Shown: in pieces, positions 34,239-42,241 of the stretch | Position numbering within the stretch: position 1 is the first letter of the stretch | Layout: the number at the start of each line of letters is the position of its first letter | NCBI RefSeq assembly: GCF_011064615.1 | Contig: NZ_JAALJH010000043.1 | Location: 1 to 64,000 of the forward strand | Direction: 5' to 3' | Length of the DNA: 64,000 nt | Source of the DNA: Aquisphaera insulae | GTDB lineage: Bacteria; Planctomycetota; Planctomycetia; Isosphaerales; Isosphaeraceae | Notes under the pieces: model-generated | What the model was told of the DNA's origin: nothing | The model's input: the letters and a program-made list of their open reading frames with translations, nothing else | Databases searched by the model: none | Made by a program: the position numbers and the translations under genes

Positions 34239-35789
34239 TCAGATCCAGACGCTTCGATCCAGCGACCGATACCCCACGGCCTCGGCGATGTGCTGGGGGA
34301 GGATCTCGTCGGAGCCCTCGAGGTCGGCGATGGTGCGGGCGACCCTGAGCACCTTGTCGTGGGCCCGGGCGGAGAGTCCGAGCTCCTCCATCGCGGCCTT
34401 GAGGATGTTCTGGGCGTCGGGCTTGAGCTTGCAGAAGGTGCGGACCTGGCGCGGGGTCATCCGGCCGTTGACCGTGGTGCCGTGGTGGTGCGGCTGCGAC
34501 GAGCCGAAGCGGCGTGCCTGGCGCTCGCGCGCCGCCAGGACCTGCGCCCGCAGCTCCGAGGACGGCGGCCCGGGCGGCATCTCGGAGAGCTGCGTGAACG
34601 GGACGGCCGGGACCTCGACGTGGAGGTCGATGCGATCCAGCAGCGGGCCGGAGATCTTGCTCAGGTACTTCTCCACCTGCGGCGGCGAGCACGAGCACGC
34701 CCGCCGCGGATCCGACCGGTAACCGCACGGGCACGGGTTCATCGCCGCGACCAGGATGAAGTCCGCCGGGAACGTGCTGCTCCGGAGCGCCCGGCTGATC
34801 GTCACCCGGCCTTCTTCGAGCGGCTGCCGCAGGACCTCGAGCGTCTTCCTGTTGAACTCCGGCATCTCATCCAGGAAGAGCACGCCCTTGTGCGCCAGCG
34901 AGATCTCGCCCGGCTGCGGCGGGCTGCCGCCGCCGACGAGGCCGGCGTCGCTGACCGAGTGGTGGGGGGGGCGGAAGGGACGCACGGCCATGAGGGCCTG
35001 GCCGGGCCGGAGCAGGCCCATGACGCTGTAGATCCGGGTGGTCTCCAGGCTCTCGGCGGGGGTGAGCGGGGGGAGGATCGTGGGCAGCCGCTTGGCCAGC
35101 AGGGTCTTGCCCGTGCCCGGCGGGCCGATCATCAGCAGATTGTGACTTCCCGACGCGGCGATCAGGAGGGCGCGTTTGGCGTAGTCCTGGCCCTTGACGT
35201 CGACGAAGTCCTCCTCGGTGTGGGAGTTCTGGGCGAAGACCTCGTCGAGGTCGACGCTCTCGGGGTCCCTGTCGACCTGTCCGGAGAGGAAGCCGACGGC
35301 CTCGGCGAGGCTGCCGACGGGGTAGACGTTCAGGCCCTCCACGACGGCGGCCTCGGATGCGTTGGCGGTCGGGACGAGGAGCCCGTCGCGGCCCTCGGCG
35401 ACGGCCTGCAGGGCCATCGAGAGGATCCCCTTGACGGGCCGGGTCTCGCCGGTGAGGGCGAGCTCGCCCACGAGCGCGAAGTTGCCGGGGCGGTCCACGC
35501 TCACCTGGCCGCTGGCGATCAGCAGGCCGATCGCGATCGGCAGGTCGAAGCCGCTGGCGTCCTTCTTCAGGTCGGCCGGGGCCAGGTTGATCACGACCCG
35601 ATCCGTGGGCCGGCGATAGCCCGAGTTGACGATCGCGCGCTCGACGCGATGCGTGCTCTCCTTGACCGCCGCCTCCGCCAGCCCGACGAGGACCGTCTTG
35701 GGCATGGAGGAGAACGAGGCATCCACCTCCACCTCGACGGGCGTGGCGTCGATCCCGATCAGCGTGTAGGAGAACAGCTTGGCGAGCAT
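34239..35789 (-). CDS. comM: YifB/ComM-family Mg-chelatase-like AAA+ ATPase
   Basis: A 516-residue protein with an N-terminal Lon-protease-like subdomain (1-170, 'IDATPVEVEVDASFSSMP'), an AAA+ domain with Walker A 'GPPGTGKTLLAKRL' and the MCM-like tail 'FCKLKPDAQNILKAAMEELG'. A Cys cluster in 'NPCPCGYRSDPRRACSC' is typical. ComM is a branch-migration helicase that aids integration of foreign DNA during natural transformation in several bacteria. ATG 35789 matches the family N-terminus 'MLAKLFSYTLIGID'; the longer frame adds only an Arg-rich segment. Confidence 0.9.
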   Translation of the reverse strand: MLAKLFSYTLIGIDATPVEVEVDASFSSMPKTVLVGLAEAAVKESTHRVERAIVNSGYRRPTDRVVINLAPADLKKDASGFDLPIAIGLLIASGQVSVDRPGNFALVGELALTGETRPVKGILSMALQAVAEGRDGLLVPTANASEAAVVEGLNVYPVGSLAEAVGFLSGQVDRDPESVDLDEVFAQNSHTEEDFVDVKGQDYAKRALLIAASGSHNLLMIGPPGTGKTLLAKRLPTILPPLTPAESLETTRIYSVMGLLRPGQALMAVRPFRPPHHSVSDAGLVGGGSPPQPGEISLAHKGVLFLDEMPEFNRKTLEVLRQPLEEGRVTISRALRSSTFPADFILVAAMNPCPCGYRSDPRRACSCSPPQVEKYLSKISGPLLDRIDLHVEVPAVPFTQLSEMPPGPPSSELRAQVLAARERQARRFGSSQPHHHGTTVNGRMTPRQVRTFCKLKPDAQNILKAAMEELGLSARAHDKVLRVARTIADLEGSDEILPQHIAEAVGYRSLDRSVWI

Positions 35790-35943
35790 CGTGGCGCGGC
35801 GGCGTCCAGCGGCGAGGGAGGTTTTTCTCCGGACCACGCCCCCATTCTAACAGGGAGCGATCGGCCATCCTAGCCGCCCCTGAAAGGCTGTCCAGGACGA
35901 ACGCGGACAGGCTGTCCCGGTCGAAGGCCGATCGCGTTCGGCC

Positions 35944-36453
35944 CTATCGCTCCAGCAGGACGACGATCTCTTCCTTGGAGTTGCCGCCGAAGTCCTTCAG
36001 GTGCGGCGAGGACATCCCCTTGACCGACCAGCCCTGGCGGGCGTAGTTGTTCAGGAGATCCTCCAGCCTGGCGAGGTCGAATTTCCCCTCGAAGACCTTG
36101 TCGCGAGAGCAAATGAACTTGTATTCCTTGGTCTCGTGGGGCCCGTGGGCCTCGAAGGCGTGCTGGTCGTGGTCCGAGGCCGCGGCGGCGGCGGGTGCCG
36201 GGGCCAGGATGGACGGCTCAACCTGGACCGACCAGGCGGAATCGTCCAGGCCGTCGACGGCGATCCCCGAGTGGGGCGCCTCGGCGGCCGCGGCCACGGC
36301 GGCGGCGACCTGCGGGGCGGCCGCGACGGCGGCGGCCGGCGGGGCCAGGACCTGGAAGCTGTTGCCGCACTTCTTGCACTTGATCCGTGCACCCACCAGG
36401 GAAGGGGGGATCTTCCCCCGCTCACCGCACGACGGGCACGCGACGACGGGCAT
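35944..36453 (-). CDS. zinc-ribbon protein with C-terminal DUF4177-like domain
   Basis: About 169 residues. Residues 1-36 form a treble-clef/zinc-ribbon of the MJ0042 type, Cys-x-x-Cys twice ('CPSCGERG' and 'CKKCGNSF'). A Pro/Ala-rich linker (about 38-100) follows, then a C-terminal domain 'KEYKFICSRDKVFEGKFD', 'LEDLLNNYARQGWSVKGMSS' and 'EEIVVLLER' that matches DUF4177. ATG 36453 follows GAGGAGG by six bases. Zinc ribbons on long linkers are frequent in planctomycetes; the role is unknown. Confidence 0.72.
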   Translation of the reverse strand: MPVVACPSCGERGKIPPSLVGARIKCKKCGNSFQVLAPPAAAVAAAPQVAAAVAAAAEAPHSGIAVDGLDDSAWSVQVEPSILAPAPAAAAASDHDQHAFEAHGPHETKEYKFICSRDKVFEGKFDLARLEDLLNNYARQGWSVKGMSSPHLKDFGGNSKEEIVVLLER

Positions 36454-36833
36454 GGCCGGCCTCCTCGTGGGAAAGGGCTCGCGGCTCGGGGCAGGGCGGC
36501 GATCGAGTGCCGGCGGCTCGCCCTTCGCCGATGGGCCGGCGGCGAACTCCTCGCGAGTCCCCGCCGGACCGATCGCTAACGTATCACGCGCGGGTCGTCG
36601 TTCCAACCGCCTGCCCGTCCCCGCCCCGGCCCGGCGGCCGCCGGCGTGCCCCAAGGGGTGTTGAGGAAATCCCACATGCTCGCCGGACCCGAGTTGATTC
36701 GGAGGCCCCTCGCTTGACCGCGCGGCGGGCGGCGATCATGATCAACCGCATGAACGCACAAGCCGGCATTGACGCGTCAACGGAGCTGCATCCGTGGGCG
36801 GGTCCTCGTCGCAATTCAAGGCGGTGGTAGACC
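36454..36833. other. divergent intergenic region, 380 bp
   Basis: No gene or clear promoter found. It separates the leftward zinc-ribbon gene from a small rightward gene. Confidence 0.45.
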
Positions 36834-37073
36834 ATGGATTCCGAGAAGGTGCTCGATCAGCTCGACGCGATCATCGATGAACTCCTGGACGAGAGCGACC
36901 TCGCGTCCTCGTCCGTCGCCTCGATCCTGATGGCGGCGAGGGATTCGATCCGCAACGGCTATCACGTCGCGCTCGCGGGCCGTACCTGGTCGGCGAGCAA
37001 TGCGCTGCGCCAGCAGTTCCCCAGGACGGCGGAGCTCTTCCCGGTCGCGGTCCTGAAGCATGCCAGGCATTGA
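36834..37073 (+). CDS. small conserved-looking protein of unknown function
   Basis: A 79-residue soluble protein with an acidic N-terminal helix ('KVLDQLDAIIDELLDESD') and a basic C-terminal half ending 'FPVAVLKHARH'. It has no Cys, signal or membrane segment. Composition and frame use look like genuine coding sequence and it has an independent position between a divergent gene and the CBS-domain gene. I recognise no family. Confidence 0.5.
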   Translation: MDSEKVLDQLDAIIDELLDESDLASSSVASILMAARDSIRNGYHVALAGRTWSASNALRQQFPRTAELFPVAVLKHARH

Positions 37074-37231
37074 TCGGGGGAAGTGCCCGGGGCGGACGGA
37101 GCGGGGGGGCATGCCGAGGGGCTCGCGGTTAAGATGATGGGGTCTCCGCGGCGGCTCCGGGCTCCGCGGACGCCCGCCGCAACCGACCGAGGTGATTGCG
37201 GAGCCTTTGGGACGACCCTCCGGCGAGCCTG

Positions 37232-38524
37232 ATGACCGCATTCCTCACAAGCTTCCTCGCGATCGCGATCCTCCTCCTCGTTGCGGGTCTGTTCTCCCTC
37301 TTCAAGGCCGCGATCCTCGCCTCCCGGGAATGGAGGCTCCGCGGGCAGGCCAGCCGCGGCGACCGGGGTGCGCTGGCCGCCCTGGCGATCCGGATCGAGC
37401 CCGGCCCGACGCTCTCGGCCTTGCGGCTGGGGATCGTCGTCGCCCTCTCGGCGGCCGGTATCCTGGCCGGCTTCCAGGTCGTCGGCCTGGCGGGGGACGT
37501 CGAGGGGGGCGATCGAGGCGTGCTCCTGGGCGCGGCGCTCGTCACCGTCATGCTCGCGACGGCCACGTTCGTCCTCACGCATTCCCTGCCCAGGCGGCTC
37601 GCACTCCATCGCCCCGAGCGGATCGCGAGGATGCTGGTCCGGCCGGTCCTCCTGGTTCGCCGGATCCTCGGCCCCCTCGCGCGGTTCATCGACCTGACCG
37701 TGGATCGAATCCTGCGTGGCTCGAGCGCCGCTCCCGCCGATCGCCCCGACATCTCCGTGGAGGAGATCCAGCGGCTGATCTGGGCGGGTGCCAGGTCTGG
37801 CGTCATCGAGGAGGTGGACGCCGAGATCTTCCAGAGGGTCTTCCGCTTCCTCGATCGTCGGGCGAGGGCCATGATGACGCCCCGCGACGACGTCGAGTGG
37901 ATCGACCTGGCCGACTCGCCGGAGACCATCCGCGCGAAGATCATGGCCTCGGCCCACTCGCGGTTCCTGGTCTGCGACGGGAGCCTGGACATCCTGCTCG
38001 GGGTGGTGCAGGTCAAGGACCTCCTTAGCCCGGGGGGGGACGGCCCCTCGATCCGCCTCCGGGGCCATCTCGCCTTGCCCCCGTTCGTGTACGAGCGGAC
38101 TCGCGGCCCGCAGGTCCTCGAGACCCTGAGGAAGTCGGCGACGCATACCGCGGTGGTGCTCGACGAATTCGGGTCCGTCGTGGGGATCATCACGATCCAC
38201 GACATCATCGAGGCCATCCTCGGCGACCTACCCAAGGACGGCATCGAGGACGACGAGGGGCGCCGGCATCAGAAGCCGGACGGATCCTGGGTCCTGGAAG
38301 GTCGCTTCCCCCTCGACGAATTCCGCGAGATGTTCGACCTGGTGGACCTCCCCCCGACGGATTACCAGACCCTCGCCGGGCTGGTCCTCGCCCGGCTCGG
38401 GCATTTCCCACGGATCGGCGAGTCGTTCGAGTTCTCGGGCCTACATTTCGAGGTCAGCGACGTGGAGAACAACCGCGTGGACCGCGTCCGCGTCCGGCCG
38501 ACCCCCCGATGGGAGCGGCCCTGA
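37232..38524 (+). CDS. CNNM/CorC-like membrane protein with CBS and transporter-associated domains
   Basis: About 430 residues: an N-terminal DUF21-type region with three or four membrane helices (about 3-25, 75-95, 105-130), two CBS modules (about 200-330; 'MMTPRDDVEWIDL', 'VVQVKDLL', 'AVVLDEFGSVVGIITIHDII') and a C-terminal HlyC/CorC domain ('LEGRFPLDEFREMFDL', 'GLVLARLGHFPRIGE'). Such proteins are linked to Mg2+/Co2+ efflux, and their CBS domains bind adenine nucleotides. The ATG at 37232 starts right at the first membrane helix; a TTG 12 codons upstream is possible. Confidence 0.82.
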   Translation: MTAFLTSFLAIAILLLVAGLFSLFKAAILASREWRLRGQASRGDRGALAALAIRIEPGPTLSALRLGIVVALSAAGILAGFQVVGLAGDVEGGDRGVLLGAALVTVMLATATFVLTHSLPRRLALHRPERIARMLVRPVLLVRRILGPLARFIDLTVDRILRGSSAAPADRPDISVEEIQRLIWAGARSGVIEEVDAEIFQRVFRFLDRRARAMMTPRDDVEWIDLADSPETIRAKIMASAHSRFLVCDGSLDILLGVVQVKDLLSPGGDGPSIRLRGHLALPPFVYERTRGPQVLETLRKSATHTAVVLDEFGSVVGIITIHDIIEAILGDLPKDGIEDDEGRRHQKPDGSWVLEGRFPLDEFREMFDLVDLPPTDYQTLAGLVLARLGHFPRIGESFEFSGLHFEVSDVENNRVDRVRVRPTPRWERP

Positions 38525-38568
38525 TTCCGGCCTGAACCGGCCGGTCCGAACGACGGCCGTTCCGGACA

Positions 38569-39522
38569 TCACCACGCGCTCGCCCGATCGAGCTGCGAGA
38601 CCTCCTCGGGGGTCAGCGCCAGCTCGGCCGCCTTGACCAGGTCGGAAAGCTGCTCCACGCTCGTCGCGCTGGCGATCGGCGCGGTGACGGACTTCCGCTG
38701 CATCAGCCAGGCGAGGGCCACGACGGCCGGGACGGTCCCGCGTGCCCCGGCGATCTCGTCGAGCGCCTCCAGGATTCGGAATCCGCGATCGTTCAGGTAC
38801 TTCGAGCCGATGCTCTTGCCCCGCGGGCTCTTGCCGAGGTCGCCCGTCGATCGATACTTGCCGGTGAGGAATCCGCTCGCCAGGGAGTAATAGCCGATCA
38901 CCCCGAGCCCGCGCTCCAGGCAGAGCGGCTCCAGGGCCTCCTCGTAGCCCTTGCGATCGTACAGGTTGTACTCCGGCTGGAGCGAGACGTAGTGGGGCAG
39001 CCCGTTCTCGTCGGCGATCGCGAGGGCCTGCTCCAGGCGCCGGGCGTCGTAGTTCGAGGCTCCGATCGCCCTCACCTTGCCTTGCTTGATCAAGGTATCG
39101 TAGGCACCCAGCGTCTCTTCCAGGGGCGTCTCGGCGTCATCCTTGTGAGACTGGTAGAGATCAACGCGGTCGGTCTGAAGGCGCGCGAGCGAGTCCTCGA
39201 CGGAGCGCAGGATGTAGCCCCGCTTCAGCCCCTTCGAGCCGTCGCCCATCGGCATGCCGACCTTCGTCGCCAGGACGATCCTGTCTCGCTTCTTGCTGGC
39301 GGTGAGCCAGCGGCCGATGATGGTCTCGGACTCGCCGCCTCGATGGCCGGGCACCCAGGCCGAGTACATGTTCGCGGTGTCGATCAGGTCGAAGCCGGCG
39401 TCCACGAACGCATCCAGGACGTCGAATGAAGTCTTCTCGTCGATGGTCCATCCGAAGACGTTCCCGCCCAGGGCGAGGGGGGCCACCGAGATTCCGGATC
39501 GGCCAAGTGGTCGTCTGAGCAT
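38569..39522 (-). CDS. aldo/keto reductase
   Basis: A 317-residue TIM-barrel oxidoreductase with the catalytic tetrad visible: Asp in 'LIDTANMYSAW', Tyr in the same motif, Lys in 'VLATKVGMPMG' and His in 'LYQSHKDD'. It would reduce aldehydes or ketones with NADPH. 'IGASNYDARRLEQAL' and C-terminal 'TVPAVVALAWLMQRKSVTAP' are family features. GGAGG precedes the ATG. It stands just downstream of the RiPP-like operon on the same strand (62 bp gap), but looks like a general housekeeping enzyme rather than part of that pathway. Confidence 0.88.
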   Translation of the reverse strand: MLRRPLGRSGISVAPLALGGNVFGWTIDEKTSFDVLDAFVDAGFDLIDTANMYSAWVPGHRGGESETIIGRWLTASKKRDRIVLATKVGMPMGDGSKGLKRGYILRSVEDSLARLQTDRVDLYQSHKDDAETPLEETLGAYDTLIKQGKVRAIGASNYDARRLEQALAIADENGLPHYVSLQPEYNLYDRKGYEEALEPLCLERGLGVIGYYSLASGFLTGKYRSTGDLGKSPRGKSIGSKYLNDRGFRILEALDEIAGARGTVPAVVALAWLMQRKSVTAPIASATSVEQLSDLVKAAELALTPEEVSQLDRASAW

Positions 39523-39584
39523 CGTATCCTCCCCGGGTCGTGCGTGTGGATCCTGCGCTATCTTACCGCCGCGGTCCAGGATAC

Positions 39585-40793
39585 CTATCCCTCAGTGTCG
39601 TGATCCGTCGTTGACGACGTCGCGGGTGTCTCGACGCCGACTGGTCGGTCCGACCTCGGGCGATCGACCCGGATTTGCACGCTCGAGACCAACTTCCTCA
39701 GTGAGCGAGCCAGAACAGGACCCACCTGATCGCGTCGAAGGGTGATGAGCCGACAGAGCAACCTGAAGTCGATGCGGGTCGCCGCCCGAGCGTCGTCGCG
39801 ATCGAGCCCATTCGGGCAGGCCGACCCGAACAGGAACCGGATCAGGCGACGCCGACAGGCTCCCAGGTCGGACCTGGGAGGCTCCGGCGGAGCCTGGTCG
39901 AGGCCGAGCGTGGCTCCCGTGGCGATGAGCCCCGCATGGACGATTCCGCTACAGCCGTGCAATTTTGCCCTCTGCCAGACGTCTTCCCATCGAAGATCTG
40001 GAAATCGCATCACCGTCTCGCGGATATCGCAGAGTGCCTTGAGGCGTTCGAAGCGCCGGCGGTAGGCACCGATGCAGGAGGCGATGAGCAGGTCCTCCGC
40101 GCCCATGACATGAACACGGTGGCCCAGGTGATCGACCGGGCGGGCTCCCTCCCAGATGGTCCGGAAGCAGATCGGGAGGAGGCCGTTCAAGGTGAGGTCG
40201 TGATGCTCGAGCCACTCGCATTCCCAGCCCCAGCCGGTCCGCCTGCCGAGGATCCCGATCAGGTCGTAGAATCCGGTGCGGGTGGTTGCGTCAAGCTCCT
40301 CGAGCGAGACGCCCAGGACGAGGTCCACGTCGGAGGAGACGGTCGGGAATGGTGCCGCATAGACGACTCGATCGAGGGCGACTCCCTTGATCAGGAGCAC
40401 GGGCAGTGAATGCTGGTCGCAGAAATCGAGGAACTCGCGGAGCGCGACGCCGGCTCGTTCCTTCGCGTCGCGATTGACGACGCAGGAGATCCCGAATCGG
40501 AGCCTTACCGCCCTCGGCACGATCCGATCGGGCTCATCCAGCCTCTCGAGGTTGAGCCCGACGAGCGGTGCCACGCCATGTTCCGTGGCCGCGACGAAGA
40601 GGCGATCCCAATCGATCGCGTGTCGCTCGCAGAGAGAACGAATGACGCGCGCATGGCCGTCGTCGAACCGCTGCCGGCAACAGGCGCGAAGGATCTGCAA
40701 TTCGGGCCTGAGGCGATCCCGGTCGTCGAGGAAGCCCGGATTCGGCTCGACCTTCCCTCGACCGGTGCCGGGGCGTAGCCGGATCGTGCTCAT
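39585..40793 (-). CDS. nucleotidyltransferase family protein (PF14907-like), last gene of RiPP-like operon
   Basis: About 402 residues. The nucleotidyltransferase fold is shown by 'LPVLLIKGVALDRVVY' followed by 'PTVSSDVDLVLGVSLEEL', the Asp-x-Asp metal-binding pair, and downstream helices ('DLRWEDVWQRAKLHG'). This family (NTP_transf_5) recurs in RiPP and exopolysaccharide clusters, often with HPr-kinase-like and PqqD proteins, and in the paeninodin lasso-peptide cluster; its reaction is unproven. ATG 40793 overlaps the SagB stop in an ATGA junction, so the two are coupled. The C-terminal 60 residues are Arg/Ser/Asp-rich. Confidence 0.75.
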   Translation of the reverse strand: MSTIRLRPGTGRGKVEPNPGFLDDRDRLRPELQILRACCRQRFDDGHARVIRSLCERHAIDWDRLFVAATEHGVAPLVGLNLERLDEPDRIVPRAVRLRFGISCVVNRDAKERAGVALREFLDFCDQHSLPVLLIKGVALDRVVYAAPFPTVSSDVDLVLGVSLEELDATTRTGFYDLIGILGRRTGWGWECEWLEHHDLTLNGLLPICFRTIWEGARPVDHLGHRVHVMGAEDLLIASCIGAYRRRFERLKALCDIRETVMRFPDLRWEDVWQRAKLHGCSGIVHAGLIATGATLGLDQAPPEPPRSDLGACRRRLIRFLFGSACPNGLDRDDARAATRIDFRLLCRLITLRRDQVGPVLARSLRKLVSSVQIRVDRPRSDRPVGVETPATSSTTDHDTEG

Positions 40794-42214
40794 GGCTTGC
40801 TGCCCAGGAGGAACTCGCCGACGGCGGGTTCGGCGTGGGGGTCGATGGTCGTCGCCTTCGCGAAGAGATCGGAGTTCCCCGCGCCGATCGCACAGGGGGC
40901 CAGGTTCATGGCCGTCGCGGTCAGGTACATGGTCTGATAGAGGACGCCGACGTTCTTCTGCACGAGTGCATAAGCGATCGACTCGTACTTCCAGGCGACG
41001 CGCGGCATGCGCGCGGCGATGGTGATGAGGACCTGGAGCGAGCTCGCCGCCATCCCCGCACACCGGGCGGCGTGATCCAGCATCTGGTCGACGTATCCCG
41101 TGCGTCCCGCGATGCGGATCAGTCGATGCTCCTCGCCATCGTAATGATAGAGTCCGGGAACCAGGTCGCGACAGGCTCGGATCGTGACGTAGAGTTCCAG
41201 CTCATGAAGGCAGCCGGCGGAAGGATAGGGTCGGGACGCAAAATCCATCCGGATCGGGCCGCGCTCGGTCGTGAGAATCGCGTCGTGATAGTCGACGATC
41301 CTGCCCACGCGATAGAGGAACTCGGCGAGCTCCCGCGCCGAGATGGGCACCGCGACGTATTCTCGACGCGACTGTCGGGCCTCCACGACGGCCGCGAACG
41401 GAGGATCCTCGCGCTCGATCCGCTTGAGGTCAGGACGCTCGAGGACGATCGATTCACCGACATGGCCGGGACGGCAGGCCGGGGGCGGTTCGGATCGACC
41501 TGCGAGGCGATACGTCGGGCCCATGGGTGCGTCATGCCGCCCCGCGCGGCTTCGCGAGTGGAAGAGGAGGTCGTGGAACTCCCAGGACTGAAGCGGGGGA
41601 CGTTCCTCCTCCGCCACCTCCGCCCCCTCGGACGGTTCCGCGGCGAATCCGGCACCGACGAGCAGGGCGAGCATCGCCGCGGCCGCGGCCGGCGAGAGGG
41701 ATGGAATCCGGTCCGCAAGCTCCTCGGCCTTGCAGGGACTAGACAACTCGTGCACCATCGCCGTGGCCAGCCAGTGATGGAGGATGATCCGGCCCGACGA
41801 CCGGGGCGACTCGAGGACGATCCGGTCTTCGATCCGGCGGCTGTAGGCGAACCGGGAGAGCACGATTCCTCGGTCGAGTTCGAGATCTCGGAGCGGCAAT
41901 TCCAGTCCGTCGGAAATCGCCAGCAAGGTCGCCAGGTTCAGGTCCCCCTGGCGCGCGGAACAGGTCAGGAACCCGCGTGCCGTGGCCTCCTGAAGGAAAG
42001 CCGCCCAGCGGTCCGATGACACGTCCAAACCCAGGCGGTCCGGTCGCAGCAGCCTTTCCAGCGGCGCACCCGGCGAATCGAGGAGGCCAAGCCCGGCCGC
42101 CAGCGGTGGTTCGAGGCTCATCGAGTCGCTCCCCCGGACGAGCCGACACGCCCCCCCGGAGAGGGGGGAGATGGTGACTCCTGCGGCGATCGACAGCCAG
42201 GGCGAGCGTTCCAT
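40790..42214 (-). CDS. SagB/ThcOx-type flavin dehydrogenase (azoline oxidase)
   Basis: A 474-residue protein. The C-terminal 230 residues form the FMN-dependent nitroreductase-like SagB domain: 'VEARQSRREYVAVPIS', 'SRPYPSAGCLHELELYV', 'VPGLYHYD', 'YESIAYALVQKNVGVLYQTM' and 'YLTATAMNLAPCAIGAGNSD'. In thiazole/oxazole-modified peptides this enzyme oxidises azolines made by the YcaO protein to azoles. The N-terminal 220 residues are a separate alpha-rich region (winged-helix-like 'LLAISDGLELPLRDLE', 'HHWLATAMVHELSSPCK') that may bind the precursor. The gene lies 27 bp after the YcaO gene and overlaps the nucleotidyltransferase gene. Confidence 0.87.
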   Translation of the reverse strand: MERSPWLSIAAGVTISPLSGGACRLVRGSDSMSLEPPLAAGLGLLDSPGAPLERLLRPDRLGLDVSSDRWAAFLQEATARGFLTCSARQGDLNLATLLAISDGLELPLRDLELDRGIVLSRFAYSRRIEDRIVLESPRSSGRIILHHWLATAMVHELSSPCKAEELADRIPSLSPAAAAAMLALLVGAGFAAEPSEGAEVAEEERPPLQSWEFHDLLFHSRSRAGRHDAPMGPTYRLAGRSEPPPACRPGHVGESIVLERPDLKRIEREDPPFAAVVEARQSRREYVAVPISARELAEFLYRVGRIVDYHDAILTTERGPIRMDFASRPYPSAGCLHELELYVTIRACRDLVPGLYHYDGEEHRLIRIAGRTGYVDQMLDHAARCAGMAASSLQVLITIAARMPRVAWKYESIAYALVQKNVGVLYQTMYLTATAMNLAPCAIGAGNSDLFAKATTIDPHAEPAVGEFLLGSKP

Positions 42215-42241
42215 GGAGGACGACTCGGGACGATTGGAAAT

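Noticed and set aside
38569..39522. Aldo/keto reductase as a sixth gene of the RiPP-like operon
   Set aside because: It is on the same strand but has its own strong ribosome site, a 62-bp gap and general housekeeping similarity; no evidence of a peptide substrate.
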